DNA from: DASQVO01 sp035640715
GTDB lineage: Bacteria > Actinomycetota > Actinomycetes > Streptosporangiales > Streptosporangiaceae
Reading direction: 5' to 3'
DNA length: 28,879 nucleotides
NCBI GenBank assembly: GCA_035640715.1
Contig: DASQVO010000050.1
Span: forward strand, 1-28,879
Shown here in pieces: positions 7,240 to 15,786 of the stretch. The position numbers and the translations under genes are program-made. The notes under the pieces were generated by a model. It searched no databases and was not told the origin of the DNA. It saw nothing but the letters and a program-made list of their open reading frames with translations. Each line of letters starts with the position of its first letter. Positions within the stretch are counted from its first letter, which is position 1.

Positions 7240-8369
7240 GCCGCCCCCTCTCCCGCGGTGCTGCCTACCGGAAGCGCCGCCCGCATTCCTGCATCCCCGG
7301 TCAGCCCCGCATCTCCAGCCAGCTCCGCATCCCCCGGCCCCGCACCCCCGGCTGGCCCCGCATCCCCGGCTGGCCCCGCATCCCCGGCTGGCCCCGCGGC
7401 GGCCGCGAGCGCCGCCCTGGTGCCGGCCATCACATCCTGGACAGTGATCTCGAGCAGCCCGGGGTCCGGCTCGGTGCCGAACGGCGAGCCGCGATGGCCC
7501 GCCCACAGCGCGACATGCCGGGGCCGGCCCGGCGGCGGCCCCCACAGGGACGGTGGCACCGGGCCGAAGATCACCACTGACGGCGTGCCGCACGCGGTCG
7601 CCAGGTGCGCGATCCCGGTGTCATTGGACACCAGCAGGCGCGCTTCCGCCACCACGGCGGCCAGTTCCGCGAGGTCCGTGCGCGCGGCCAGCACGTCGCA
7701 TGCGGGAATATCGGCGGCCAGCGCGATCGAGTTCGCAAGATCGGTTTCGTCCCGGTTGCCGGTGATCACGACCCGGTAGCCCTCCGTCCGCAGCAGTATG
7801 GCCACGGCGGCGAAACGAGCGGGCGGCCAGCGCCGCGCGCCGTGCTTGGCCCCGGGGTGCAGGACCACCGCGCCGGGCACCGGGCTGGGCCGCCGGGGCG
7901 GCAGCAGGTCCAGGTCGCCGGAGTCGGCGGCGAATCCGTACGCGGTCACCAGCCGGCACCACCGGTCCACCTCGTGCTCCTCCTGCCGCCACGGCGGGGC
8001 GCCAGCGTCCGGGTATGCGGGGTGGGCGAATGCCAGCAGCCGCCGCGGGCGCAGCCGCCACAGCACCTCGTGGCTGCGCGGGCCGCAGCCATGGAGGTCC
8101 ACCGCGATGTCGGGGCGTGGCCCCGGCGGCCGCAGCGGCTCCAGGCCCGGCAGCGGGTACAGCCTGTCCACCGCCCCCAGCAGCGGGACGAGCGCGCCGA
8201 GCGGCGCGGGCGCGGCGAGCACGATCTCGTGCCCTGGCAGGCCCCGGCGCAGCGCACGCATGGCCGGGACTCCCGTCAGCAGGTCGCCGAGGCCAAGGGC
8301 CCGCAGCACCAGGGCGATGGGCCGCCGGCCGCGCGCCGGGGCACAGTCCCGGTGCCCGGTCACGGCCAT
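7236..8369 (-). CDS. glycosyltransferase family 9 (heptosyltransferase family) with repetitive tail
   Basis: A GT9 protein of 377 residues. N-terminal RALGLGDLLTGVPAMRALRR is the acceptor-domain signature; VVLHPGAKHGARRWPPARFA and LLVSNDTGIAHLATACGTPSVVIFGP are the nucleotide-sugar domain motifs, matching ADP-heptose:LPS heptosyltransferases. The C-terminal 50 or so residues are unusual: Pro/Ala/Gly/Asp hexapeptides (PAGDAG) encoded by a tandem 18-bp repeat at 7338-7391. ATG 8369 overlaps the SDR stop at 8360-8362; GTG 8363 (GTGA overlap) is an alternative. With HldA/HldC/GmhA in the same operon, ADP-heptose is the likely donor (inference). The acceptor is unknown; a Gram-positive has no LPS. 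Confidence 0.88.
   Translation of the reverse strand: MAVTGHRDCAPARGRRPIALVLRALGLGDLLTGVPAMRALRRGLPGHEIVLAAPAPLGALVPLLGAVDRLYPLPGLEPLRPPGPRPDIAVDLHGCGPRSHEVLWRLRPRRLLAFAHPAYPDAGAPPWRQEEHEVDRWCRLVTAYGFAADSGDLDLLPPRRPSPVPGAVVLHPGAKHGARRWPPARFAAVAILLRTEGYRVVITGNRDETDLANSIALAADIPACDVLAARTDLAELAAVVAEARLLVSNDTGIAHLATACGTPSVVIFGPVPPSLWGPPPGRPRHVALWAGHRGSPFGTEPDPGLLEITVQDVMAGTRAALAAAAGPAGDAGPAGDAGPAGGAGPGDAELAGDAGLTGDAGMRAALPVGSTAGEGAA
7338..7391. repeat. 18-bp minisatellite in the GT9 C-terminus
   Basis: Three 18-bp units: 7338-7355 (one mismatch), 7356-7373 and 7374-7391 (identical), plus a partial fourth. Each encodes the hexapeptide PAGDAG on the minus strand. More degenerate copies extend toward 7290. 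Confidence 0.85.
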
Positions 8370-9064
8370 GAGGGCTCTGTCGACGGGCAGACCACCATCT
8401 CTCGCAGCTCGCACCCGGGCGGCAGCCCGAGGGCGAACAGCACGGCCGAGGCGACATCCGCCGGGTCGTTCAGCATCGCGTCGGCCGGCGGCTGGTATTG
8501 CGGATCCCGGTCATCGAAGAACGCGGTGCGCATCCCGCCGGGAACGAGCATCGTCACCCCGACCCTGCCCGCCAGCTCGGCGGCCAGCGCGCGGCTGAAT
8601 CCGACCACGCCGAACTTTGACGCGCAGTAGGCGGTGGCGTCGCTCAGCGCCCGGAAGCCGAGCGTAGAAGCGCACGTGACCACCCTGCCGCGGGAAGCTT
8701 CCAGGTATGGCAGCGCGGCGCGGATGACCGCGGCGGTGCCGATCAGGTTGACCGCGATCACGCGGTCCCAATCGTCCGCGGGGACGTCGGCGAGCTGCCC
8801 GCAGGCGTCCATGCCGGCCGCCGTGAACACCGCGTCGAGGCCCCCGGCGCGCTCGGCGAGCTTCCGCGTCGCCTGCTCGGCAGCCGCCCGGTCGGCCAGG
8901 TCGGCCAGCTCGTAATCCACCCGGTAATCCGCGGTATCCGGCGGGGTTGCCCGGTCGATGATCAGCGGCTGCCCGCCAGCGTCCGAGACCGCCCGGGCCG
9001 CCGCAGCGCCCAGGCCCGAGGAGCCACCGGTGATCAGTACAGTGCCGACGGAGCTGCCGGGCAT
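8360..9064 (-). CDS. classical short-chain dehydrogenase/reductase
   Basis: A 234-residue classical SDR. The cofactor motif TGGSSGLG is at 12-19, the NxxG-like segment is TAAGMD, and the catalytic triad is S133 (CASTLGF), Y146 and K150 (YCASK). The start ATG 9064 has GAAGGGAG about 8 nt upstream, inside the end of the kinase gene, so the two overlap by 31 bp. It lies between the heptose kinase and a GT9 gene, so an oxidation/reduction on the sugar or its acceptor is plausible. It is not an HldD (ADP-heptose 6-epimerase is an extended SDR), so it should not be assumed to fill that step. Substrate unknown. Confidence 0.88.
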   Translation of the reverse strand: MPGSSVGTVLITGGSSGLGAAAARAVSDAGGQPLIIDRATPPDTADYRVDYELADLADRAAAEQATRKLAERAGGLDAVFTAAGMDACGQLADVPADDWDRVIAVNLIGTAAVIRAALPYLEASRGRVVTCASTLGFRALSDATAYCASKFGVVGFSRALAAELAGRVGVTMLVPGGMRTAFFDDRDPQYQPPADAMLNDPADVASAVLFALGLPPGCELREMVVCPSTEPSWP

Positions 9065-9987
9065 GTGCGTTCTCCCTTCTGCGTTCTGATTCCGGACGCC
9101 GCCCCCGCGGCGACGAAGCTCGTCGCGGCGTGCACCCCCAGGGCGACCGTGTCCGCGAGCGGCAGCCCGTCGGCGAGCGCGCGTGTCACCGCGGCGGCGA
9201 AGCTGTCACCGGCGCCGCACGTGTCGGCCGCGGAGACCTTCGGCGCGGGCGCCACTGACGGTGGCCGCGAGCCCGTAGCGAGCACGGCCCCCCGGTCACC
9301 GAGCGTGACCGCCACGCCGGATACGCCCCACCGCTGGACGAGGTCTATGGCGTGCCGGGAGGCAGCGCCCGTATCGCCCCGCGCCGCGACCGCACCAGGC
9401 GCGGCGAAGGCCAGCGCCTCGGCCTCGTTGGGCGTGACGAGCCGGACGCCCGGCAGCGGACGGCCGCCCCGCGGGTGGGGGTCCCAGGCGACCGGCAGCC
9501 GTCCGGCGATCTCGGCCAGCAGGCGGCGCGCCTCCGGGTGATCGGCCATGCCACGGCCGTAGTCGGCCACGAGCACCGCCACCGCGTCGTGCAGCGCCAG
9601 CTGCGCCTGCGACGGCAGGGCAGCGCCGGCCGGCACCCGTCCACGGCCGCTGTCCAGCCGCATCAGCATCTGACTGCGGGTCATCACGCGGACCTTCTGG
9701 GGCGTTCCGCCGTCCAGCGGGAGCCGGATGACGCTGGCGACGCCGTCCAGCATCGCGGCGACCCGCTCACCGGCCTCGTCGTCACCGAGGCCGGTGACCA
9801 GCACGACGTCGCGGTCGCCGGGCGCGGCGGCGAGCAGCGCCGCGAGACCGGCGCCCCCAGGCCGCTCGCGCCGCTCATCGCAGTCGATGACCGGAGCCTT
9901 GCCATCGGGCGTGACGCGGCTGAGCGTCCCCCTCAGGTCGTTATCAAGCAGTGCGTCGCCGATGACCACCAGCGGCCCGCGGCTCAC
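9034..9987 (-). CDS. hldA: PfkB-family heptose 7-phosphate kinase (HldA / HldE domain I-like)
   Basis: A 317-residue ribokinase-fold sugar kinase, predicted to phosphorylate D-glycero-D-manno-heptose 7-phosphate at C1. Features shared with the HldE kinase domain: VIGDALLDNDLRGTLSRVTP at the start, ERPGGAG at 41-47, the TPQKVRVMTRSQMLMRLD stretch at 95-112 (HldE has T-K-R-V-x-x-R-x-Q-x-x-x-R-L-D), and the anion hole/catalytic DTCGAGDS at 255-262 with D261. ATG 9987 overlaps the gmhA stop as ATGA. In enterobacteria kinase and adenylyltransferase are one protein (HldE); here they are separate (see HldC at 15984-16490), as in other HldA/HldC organisms. Substrate inferred from motifs and neighbours. 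Confidence 0.87.
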   Translation of the reverse strand: MSRGPLVVIGDALLDNDLRGTLSRVTPDGKAPVIDCDERRERPGGAGLAALLAAAPGDRDVVLVTGLGDDEAGERVAAMLDGVASVIRLPLDGGTPQKVRVMTRSQMLMRLDSGRGRVPAGAALPSQAQLALHDAVAVLVADYGRGMADHPEARRLLAEIAGRLPVAWDPHPRGGRPLPGVRLVTPNEAEALAFAAPGAVAARGDTGAASRHAIDLVQRWGVSGVAVTLGDRGAVLATGSRPPSVAPAPKVSAADTCGAGDSFAAAVTRALADGLPLADTVALGVHAATSFVAAGAASGIRTQKGERTCPAAPSALY

Positions 9988-10652
9988 TGCGCCCGCCCGC
10001 TCAGCGCTCCCCCGTTTAGCGCTCCCCCGTTCAGCGGCCGCCCATTCAGTGCGGCCCCTGGCCGCCCGCCCGCCATCTCGCTGACGACATCATCCGCGCC
10101 GCCCAGCAGCCCCTCATCGACCGACGCGCACAAGATATGCACGCTGGCAAGATGGAGTTCCTGCACGGTCGCCGGCGTGTCAGCGGCGACGGTGACCGCA
10201 TCGTCGCAGGCAGCGGCCAGCGGGTTCGGGGCGGGGCCGGTGAGTGCCCAGGTGGTCATCCCCACCTCGCGGCCCGCCTTCGCCGCCTCGATGAGGTTCT
10301 GGCTGCGCCCGCTCGTGGACAGCAGTATGAGCACGTCCCCGGGCCGGCCGTGCGCGCGCACCTGGCGCGCGAAGGCCTGGTCGAAGCCGTAGTCGTTGCC
10401 GATCGCGGTGAGCGCCGGGGCTTCCGCGCAGAGCGCGATCGCCGACAGCGGCTCACGGTCTGTGTGGTAGCGCCCGGAAAGCTCGGCCGTGAGGTGCTGT
10501 GCCTGCGCGGCGCTTCCGCCGTTTCCGGATGCCAGCAGCCTCCCGCCGGATGAGAGAACCTGGGCCAGGTGCCGTCCCCAGGTCGACACCGTGTCGTCGA
10601 GGCCGATTGTCGCAGCAATTGCCCGCACGAGCCGGTCGAGGTGGTCACTCAT
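9984..10652 (-). CDS. gmhA: sedoheptulose 7-phosphate isomerase (GmhA), SIS domain
   Basis: A 222-residue SIS-domain isomerase making D-glycero-D-manno-heptose 7-phosphate, the first step of ADP-heptose synthesis. It aligns by eye with E. coli GmhA: ASGNGGSAAQAQHLTAELSG then RY (Glu57 equivalent to Glu65), AIGNDYGFDQAFARQV, LLSTSGRSQN, and VQELHLASVHIL (Gln164 and His172, matching Gln172 and His180). The residue three before Gln164 is Ala, where E. coli has Asp169. The last 20 or so residues are pentapeptide repeats (LNGRP, LNGGA, LNGGA, LSGRA) from a 15-bp DNA repeat. AAGGAGG precedes ATG 10652; the stop overlaps hldA as ATGA. DiaA-type SIS proteins are related, but the neighbours favour GmhA. 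Confidence 0.9.
   Translation of the reverse strand: MSDHLDRLVRAIAATIGLDDTVSTWGRHLAQVLSSGGRLLASGNGGSAAQAQHLTAELSGRYHTDREPLSAIALCAEAPALTAIGNDYGFDQAFARQVRAHGRPGDVLILLSTSGRSQNLIEAAKAGREVGMTTWALTGPAPNPLAAACDDAVTVAADTPATVQELHLASVHILCASVDEGLLGGADDVVSEMAGGRPGAALNGRPLNGGALNGGALSGRAQ
9987..10062. repeat. 15-bp minisatellite in the gmhA 3' end
   Basis: A 15-bp unit of the form AGCGCTCCCCCGTTC is repeated with small changes at the 3' end of gmhA and encodes the tail LNGRP-LNGGA-LNGGA-LSGRA. It lies outside the SIS fold and is likely a recent expansion. Confidence 0.75.
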
Positions 10653-10665
10653 GAGCAATTCCTCC

Positions 10666-10710
10666 TTCCAGGTGAGATGCCCACCGGCTTCCAGGTGAGA
10701 TGCCCACCGG
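10666..10710. repeat. 22-bp tandem duplication in the gmhA leader
   Basis: A perfect 22-bp unit occurs at 10666-10687 and 10689-10710 (offset 23). The copy nearer gmhA abuts its ribosome binding site. It fills most of the 80-bp gap between the GT4 gene and gmhA, the widest gap among the operon's last seven genes. Confidence 0.85.
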
Positions 10711-10732
10711 CCTCGAAGGGCCATAACGCCAG

Positions 10733-11971
10733 TTATTGGCCCGCACCGCTGGGCTGGGGGGCTCTGGGCGGCTGAGACACCGCGGCACCGCGCACGCGGC
10801 GGATCCGCTCGTACACCGCGATCGTTTCCTGGGTGATCCGCTCCCACGAGTAGCGCTCGCGCGCTCGCTCCGCGGCCGCGGATCCGAACTCGGGCAGCTT
10901 GCCGCCGGCCAGCAAGTCGCGGATGACCCGGGTCAGCACGTCTGGCTGGCGCGGCGGGACGAGCACGCCGGTGACGCCGTCCACCACGGTGTCGTTGTGG
11001 CCGCCGACCGCGGAGGCCACCACCGGGACGCCGCAGGCCATCGCCTCCAGCGGCACCATGCCGAATGGCTCGTACCAGGGGACGCTGACGGCCAGGTCGG
11101 CCGAGCGCATCAAGGCCGGCATGTCCTGGCGGGCGACGCGGCCACGGAAGGACACCCGTGACGCTATACCGAGCTCGCCGGCCAGCCGCACGAGCCTGCG
11201 GTACTCGGGATCCCCGCGCAGCCGGGCCGCAGGCGGCCCGCCGGCGATGACGAGCTCAGCGTCCGGCACGCCCGACAGGGCCTGCACGACTGTGTCCAGT
11301 CCCTTGCGCTTGACCAGGCGCGTCGCGGCAAGCAGCCGCGGGGCCGCGCCGCGCCGCGCGACCGGGCCGTCGGGCCGGAAGGCCGTGACGTTCACGCCGC
11401 ACGGGATGACACAGATGCAGTGCGCGGGCACGCCCAGCCTCGCCAGCTCGGACGCCTCGTCGGAGGAGGTCGCGATCACCATGGCCACGTCCCGGGCGAT
11501 CGCCACCTCGAGGCGGATCCTGGCTTCGGGACTGGTGTCCTCGGCGCCCTGGTGGCGCCGCTTGACCGCGCCGAGCGCGTGGAATGTCTGCACCACCGGC
11601 AGGCCGTGGTCACGGGCACCGGTCAGCGCGGCCAGCCCGCTCATCCAGAAATGCGCGTGCACGACATCCGGCGGCTCCCGCACCCAGCGGTCGGCGAGGT
11701 AACGGCCGAACGCTGACATATGCGGCAGCAGCTTGTCCTTGGGCAGCACCGTCGGCGGGCCCGCGGGCACATGCTCAACGGTCACGCCGCGGCACAGCCG
11801 CACCCGGTCACGCAGCGATGTCCCATCCCGGCGCGTGTAGACCGTCACCTGGTGGCCCTGCGTGCCCAGCGCACGGGCCAGCTCGGCCACGTGTACGTTC
11901 TGGCCGCCGGAGTCAGGACCGCCCACGGCCGCAAGCGGGCTCGCGTGCTCTGATACAAAAGCGATCTTCAT
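10733..11971 (-). CDS. glycosyltransferase family 4
   Basis: A 412-residue GT-B glycosyltransferase. The N-terminus MKIAFVSEHASPLAAVGGPD then SGGQNVHVAELARAL resembles MshA and sucrose-phosphate-synthase-like GT4 enzymes. The donor-site region EPFGMVPLEAMACGVPVVAS has the E-x7-E motif, and VNVTAFRPDG and ATRLVKRKGLD are further GT4 marks. ATG 11971 overlaps the upstream stop as ATGA. The C-terminal 20 residues are Pro-rich. As it lies inside the heptose operon, a role in glycan assembly is more likely than mycothiol synthesis, though MshA-like N-acetylglucosaminyl transfer cannot be ruled out. Donor sugar unknown. Confidence 0.88.
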   Translation of the reverse strand: MKIAFVSEHASPLAAVGGPDSGGQNVHVAELARALGTQGHQVTVYTRRDGTSLRDRVRLCRGVTVEHVPAGPPTVLPKDKLLPHMSAFGRYLADRWVREPPDVVHAHFWMSGLAALTGARDHGLPVVQTFHALGAVKRRHQGAEDTSPEARIRLEVAIARDVAMVIATSSDEASELARLGVPAHCICVIPCGVNVTAFRPDGPVARRGAAPRLLAATRLVKRKGLDTVVQALSGVPDAELVIAGGPPAARLRGDPEYRRLVRLAGELGIASRVSFRGRVARQDMPALMRSADLAVSVPWYEPFGMVPLEAMACGVPVVASAVGGHNDTVVDGVTGVLVPPRQPDVLTRVIRDLLAGGKLPEFGSAAAERARERYSWERITQETIAVYERIRRVRGAAVSQPPRAPQPSGAGQ

Positions 11972-12936
11972 CGCGATATCTCCCCCCGTAGCACCCGGTC
12001 CCAATCGCGGTGGAACCGGGCCAGTGAGTATCTGCCGAGGGCGGCGGACCGGGCCGCCTGCCCAGCCCGCCGCGACCGCAGCGGGTCACTCACAAACCTC
12101 TGCACCGCGCTGGTCAGCACGTCCAGCCGGTTGGAGACGACACCGGCCTCCGGCGGCACCGCCTCCGCCGCCTCCGTGGTGGCCAGCGCGACGACCGGCA
12201 TCCCGAGGAGCATCGCCTCGAGCAGCGACAACCCCAGAGATGTCCAGCGGAACGGGTGCAGGTAGACGCGTCTGCGCGCGAGCTCGGCATGCATCTTCCG
12301 CTGCGGCAGGTCATCGAAGACCCAGATCGCCGCTGGATCGACACCCAGGCGCTGCGGCAGCCCGGCCGCCTGCATGCCGAACACGTCCAGCGGAGCCGCT
12401 TTCGCGAAGGCAGGCAGCAGGTCGGTGCCGGTGACCCGCCATCGCCGGATCGGCTCGTTGATGACCACGCCGGCCCGGGGCCAGTCCCCCCGGTAGCAGT
12501 AGCCCGGATCGGGAATGCCGTGCTCGATCACGGTCGTGGGGGCCCGGCCGCTGTCCCAGCACAGCGCGTTGAAGTGCGTCACGTGGACCAGCAGGATGTC
12601 GTCCCGGCCGGCCAGAAAGTGCCGGGTGTCCGGCACGTCGCCCCGCGGCGTGTTGTGCTCCACGTACACCGCGGCGATATCGCGTCCCGGCTCGCGGCCG
12701 AGCCAGCGCGCCGTCAGCGCCAGCTCCGCGGGCCGCTGCAGCAGGACCACGTCAATGTCCTCGTGCCGCAGGGCCGCCGCCGGGACCTCGCGCACCGAGG
12801 CCGGCCAGTCATAGGTCCGCGGCACCCCGCGGCCATCGGGCCCGCGGTCCGGCGTGACGGGGACGATGTAATCGTGCTTGCCGAGGACGAACGCCGTGTC
12901 CCAGGATCCGTGCACATTCCACAGCAGGATCCTCAC
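11968..12936 (-). CDS. glycosyltransferase (GT-B, group 1 type)
   Basis: A 322-residue protein beginning MRILLWNVHGSWDTAFVLGKHDYIVPV. The middle holds VYVEHNTPRGDVPDTRHF and HVTHFNALCWDSG, and the C-terminal half has LHPFRWTSLGLSLLEAMLLG then MPVVALATTEAAEAVP, a GT4-like donor-binding segment with the E-x7-E arrangement relaxed. GTG 12936 has GGAGG 7 nt upstream and overlaps the GT9 stop as GTGA. Its stop overlaps the next glycosyltransferase as ATGA, so translation is coupled on both sides. An open frame continues far upstream, but only as a shadow of the GT9 gene. Donor and acceptor unknown. Confidence 0.85.
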   Translation of the reverse strand: MRILLWNVHGSWDTAFVLGKHDYIVPVTPDRGPDGRGVPRTYDWPASVREVPAAALRHEDIDVVLLQRPAELALTARWLGREPGRDIAAVYVEHNTPRGDVPDTRHFLAGRDDILLVHVTHFNALCWDSGRAPTTVIEHGIPDPGYCYRGDWPRAGVVINEPIRRWRVTGTDLLPAFAKAAPLDVFGMQAAGLPQRLGVDPAAIWVFDDLPQRKMHAELARRRVYLHPFRWTSLGLSLLEAMLLGMPVVALATTEAAEAVPPEAGVVSNRLDVLTSAVQRFVSDPLRSRRAGQAARSAALGRYSLARFHRDWDRVLRGEISR

Positions 12937-14087
12937 CGCAGTGCCTCCGTACAGGACGACGGCCGTGCCCGGCCCAGGGCACCGGCGGCATGAGCCGGCG
13001 GTGCCTGGCCCGGCCCCCCATCCAGTGCCACGGCCGCCTCGTTCGGGCGAAAGGAGGTGCGGCAGCCGCCTGGCGTGCCCATGAGCCTGCTCACGGCGGC
13101 CACCACCTCCCCGGCGGTGACCTGTGACAGGCACGGGTGGCCGGGGACAGGGCAGGTCCGCGCCCGGCTGCCGGCGCACGGCGCCTGCTGGTCGCCGAGC
13201 AGCGCGACCGGAACACCGTACGGGGCCCAGCGCCGCGCCGGGACGGTCGGGGCGAACAGCGAGACCACCGGCGTTCCAACCGCGGCGGCCAGGTGCGCGG
13301 GTCCGGTGTTCCCGGCGATGACCGCGTCGGCTCCGGAGAACACGGCGGCGAGCTCGGCCAGCGTGGTCTGCCCGCCGAGGTCGGCGGCGTGCGCGCCGGC
13401 GACGCCGGCGGTCAGCTCCCGCTCGCTCCCGCTGCCGGTCACCAGCACGCGAACTCCCGCGGCGGCGAGGGCGCGGGCCGCCTCGGCGTGACGCCACTGC
13501 GGCCAGGCCCGCGCCGGGGCCGCGGTGCCGGGATGAAGGCACACGTAGCGCCCGGGACCGGTGAGTGCGGTCACGTCCGGCAGCGGGGCTGCCAGCCGCA
13601 GCTTGCCGTCATCACCGGGCGGCAGGCGGTATCCGGCGGCAGCGGCCAGGCTCAGTGCGCGTTCCGGCTCGGCCAGGCCCGCGTCCTCGCTCAACTGGTG
13701 CCTGAGGTCAAGCAGTGAGCCGGGGTAGTCGTGGCAGATCGCGCCGATCCAGGGAACTCCCGCGAGGCGGAGCAGCAGCGCCAGCGGCAACGGCGACTGG
13801 TGGAAGGAGGTCAGGATCAGCGCGGCGTCGGGGGCATAGCCCCGCACCTGCCGCATCAGCGGCTGGACCGCCGCCACGGTCACCTCGCCGGGTGAGAAGT
13901 CGATCCAGGGTGCGCACCACTCCAGGATCGGGCCGACCCCCGGAAGCAGCTCGGCTGCCGCGCGCCCGCGCGGGCCGCACAGCAGCGCGACCTGCCCGGC
14001 GCGGGCGGCCACCGCCCGGATCGCGGGTCCGCTGATGAGGACGTCGCCGAGGCTATCCAGACGTGCGATGAGCATGCGCCCGCTCAT
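12933..14087 (-). CDS. glycosyltransferase family 9 (heptosyltransferase family)
   Basis: A 384-residue GT9 protein and the second of the operon. N-terminal MLIARLDSLGDVLISGPAIRA is the GT9 signature; YVCLHPGTAAPARAWPQWRH and AVIAGNTGPAHLAAAVGTPV then VSLFAP are the donor-domain motifs. Near the end it has a Cys-containing segment (CAGSRARTCPVPGHPCLSQV) common in GT9 proteins. The last 40 residues are low complexity. I chose ATG 14087 (GGGAGC upstream); ATG 14075 is possible. The 64-bp gap from the carbamoyltransferase keeps it in the same transcription unit. Two GT9 genes suggest at least two heptosyl transfers, or one heptosyl and one related transfer (inference). Confidence 0.88.
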   Translation of the reverse strand: MSGRMLIARLDSLGDVLISGPAIRAVAARAGQVALLCGPRGRAAAELLPGVGPILEWCAPWIDFSPGEVTVAAVQPLMRQVRGYAPDAALILTSFHQSPLPLALLLRLAGVPWIGAICHDYPGSLLDLRHQLSEDAGLAEPERALSLAAAAGYRLPPGDDGKLRLAAPLPDVTALTGPGRYVCLHPGTAAPARAWPQWRHAEAARALAAAGVRVLVTGSGSERELTAGVAGAHAADLGGQTTLAELAAVFSGADAVIAGNTGPAHLAAAVGTPVVSLFAPTVPARRWAPYGVPVALLGDQQAPCAGSRARTCPVPGHPCLSQVTAGEVVAAVSRLMGTPGGCRTSFRPNEAAVALDGGPGQAPPAHAAGALGRARPSSCTEALR

Positions 14088-14151
14088 CGCCGTCCGCTCC
14101 CGTCTGCGCGAGGCATATGCCGCAGCGCGATCGCCGCGGCGCCGCGGCGGC

Positions 14152-15786
14152 TCATGCCCGCCACTCTTCCCGCCGCACCAGGAAAGAGCCGATCGCCAGC
14201 ACGTCCACCGGGGCCGAGCCGAAGCACTCAAGGGCGTCACGGGGACTGTCGACCATCGGCCGCCCCGCGGTGTTGAGGCTGGTGTTCACCACGACGGGCA
14301 GGCCCGTCAGCCCGGCGAACCGGCGCAGCAGCCTGGCGAGAAGTGGCTGGCTGGCGTCCACCGTCTGGATCCGCGCCGTGCCGTCCACATGGACGACGGC
14401 CGGGATGCGGTCACGCCAGCCCGGCGCCACGTCATGGACGAAGAGCATGTACGGGCTCGGCAGCGGTCCCCGCGTGAAGATCTCCCCAGCGCGGTCCGCC
14501 AGGACCATCGGTGCCACCGGCCGGAACTGCTCTCGCCCCTTCACGGCGTTCAGCCGCTCGACATTGCCCGCGCGCCCGGGATGAGCCAGCAGGGAACGGT
14601 ATCCGAGCGCGCGGGGGCCAAATTCCGCGCGGCCCTGGAACCACGCGACGATCTGGTCGCGGGCCAGGGCCTCCGCGACCGCGTCCGCCATGTCGGCCGG
14701 CCGTGTGTGCGGCACACGGGCGGCGCGGAGGACGGCCTCTATGTCACTGTCCCGCCAGCCCCGGCCGAGGCTGCAGCTGTCCATCGGCGCGGGCGTCAGC
14801 CCCCCGCGGCGGGATAGCTCGAGCGCGCCGCCGAGCGCCGTGCCGGCGTCACCGGCCGCGGGCTGTACCCAGAGGTGATCGAACGGCCCCTCGGCAGCGA
14901 GCTTGGTGTTCGCGACACAGTTGAGCGCCACTCCCCCCGCAAGCGCGAGGTTCCGCTGCCCGGTCTGGTCATGCAGCCAGGAGGCCAGCTCGGCGAGGAC
15001 CTCCTCGAGCCGGGCCTGCACGCTGGCGGCGAGATCGGCGTGGTCGGCGGTCCACTCCTCGCCGGGCCGGCGGCGGCTGGCCAGCGCCTCCCACTCGACC
15101 GGCTCGGTGATGAATCCGCCGTCGCCCGTGACCCGGATCCGGTCCGCCAGCTCGCCGAGGAAGCGTGGCTTGCCATAAGAGGCGAGGGCCATCACCTTGT
15201 ACTCATCCGATGACCGGAGGAACCCGAGGTGATCGGTGACCTCCTCGTACATCAGGCCGAGCGAGTGGGGCAGCTCCTGGCTGGCCAGAACGGTCAGCTC
15301 GCCGCCGATGTAGGCGCCGGCGAGGTGCGAGGCCGCCTCGCCCCGGCCGTCCAGCACAAGCACGGCGCAGTCACCGAAGGGCGCGGCCAGACCGGCCGAC
15401 GCGGCGTGCGCGACGTGGTGGGCGACCGCCGTGACCTTCGCCGGATCCAGGCCCGGCAGCGCGGTGGCGAGGAATTGCGGGGCGCGCGCGGCGTACCGGG
15501 TGCGCAACTCCTCCCACTGCGTGTCCAGCCCGTCCTGGCCGGGCCGGACCAGCGAGGGGTCGTAGGAGTACGCGATCGCGTCCAGCTCGCCGGCGCTGAC
15601 GCCGGTCTCCTCCAGGCACCAGCGCGCAGCCTGCTCGGGAAGCTCCCACGCCGAGAAGGGCACCGGGCGCTTGCCGTGCTTGCGGCGGCTGAAGCGTTCC
15701 TCCTCGGCGGCTGCGACGACCTTCCCGTCTACCGCCACGGCAGCGGCCGGATCATGAAAGATCGCGTTGATACCCAGAACCCGCAC
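14152..15786 (-). CDS. carbamoyltransferase, NodU/CmcH family
   Basis: A 544-residue enzyme that transfers a carbamoyl group from carbamoyl phosphate, via a carbamoyl-adenylate, to a sugar or natural-product hydroxyl. The N-terminal Kae1-like domain has LGINAIFHDPAAAV with H11, EEERFSRRKHGKR, and AHHVAHAASAGLAAPF with the metal-site histidines. The middle has LALAGGVALNCVANTKL; the YrdC-like C-terminal domain has FGPRALGYRSLLAHP, NAVKGREQFRPVAPMV and VVNTSLNTAGRPMVDSPRDA. Length fits the family. GTG 15786 has GGAGG 5 nt upstream. As the first of nine tightly packed glycan genes, its acceptor is most likely a sugar of that glycan, as NodU modifies Nod factor. Acceptor identity is inference. 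Confidence 0.92.
   Translation of the reverse strand: MRVLGINAIFHDPAAAVAVDGKVVAAAEEERFSRRKHGKRPVPFSAWELPEQAARWCLEETGVSAGELDAIAYSYDPSLVRPGQDGLDTQWEELRTRYAARAPQFLATALPGLDPAKVTAVAHHVAHAASAGLAAPFGDCAVLVLDGRGEAASHLAGAYIGGELTVLASQELPHSLGLMYEEVTDHLGFLRSSDEYKVMALASYGKPRFLGELADRIRVTGDGGFITEPVEWEALASRRRPGEEWTADHADLAASVQARLEEVLAELASWLHDQTGQRNLALAGGVALNCVANTKLAAEGPFDHLWVQPAAGDAGTALGGALELSRRGGLTPAPMDSCSLGRGWRDSDIEAVLRAARVPHTRPADMADAVAEALARDQIVAWFQGRAEFGPRALGYRSLLAHPGRAGNVERLNAVKGREQFRPVAPMVLADRAGEIFTRGPLPSPYMLFVHDVAPGWRDRIPAVVHVDGTARIQTVDASQPLLARLLRRFAGLTGLPVVVNTSLNTAGRPMVDSPRDALECFGSAPVDVLAIGSFLVRREEWRA

Noticed and set aside
7236..7593. N-terminal extension of the UXS-like gene to 7593
   Set aside because: The extra residues are Cys/Gly/Arg repeats produced by reading the GT9 minisatellite out of phase; the Rossmann motif starts right after GTG 7239.
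11968..13542. 524-codon version of the glycosyltransferase starting at 13542
   Set aside because: The first 200 codons are a shadow of the GT9 gene; GTG 12936 has a good ribosome binding site and a stop/start overlap.
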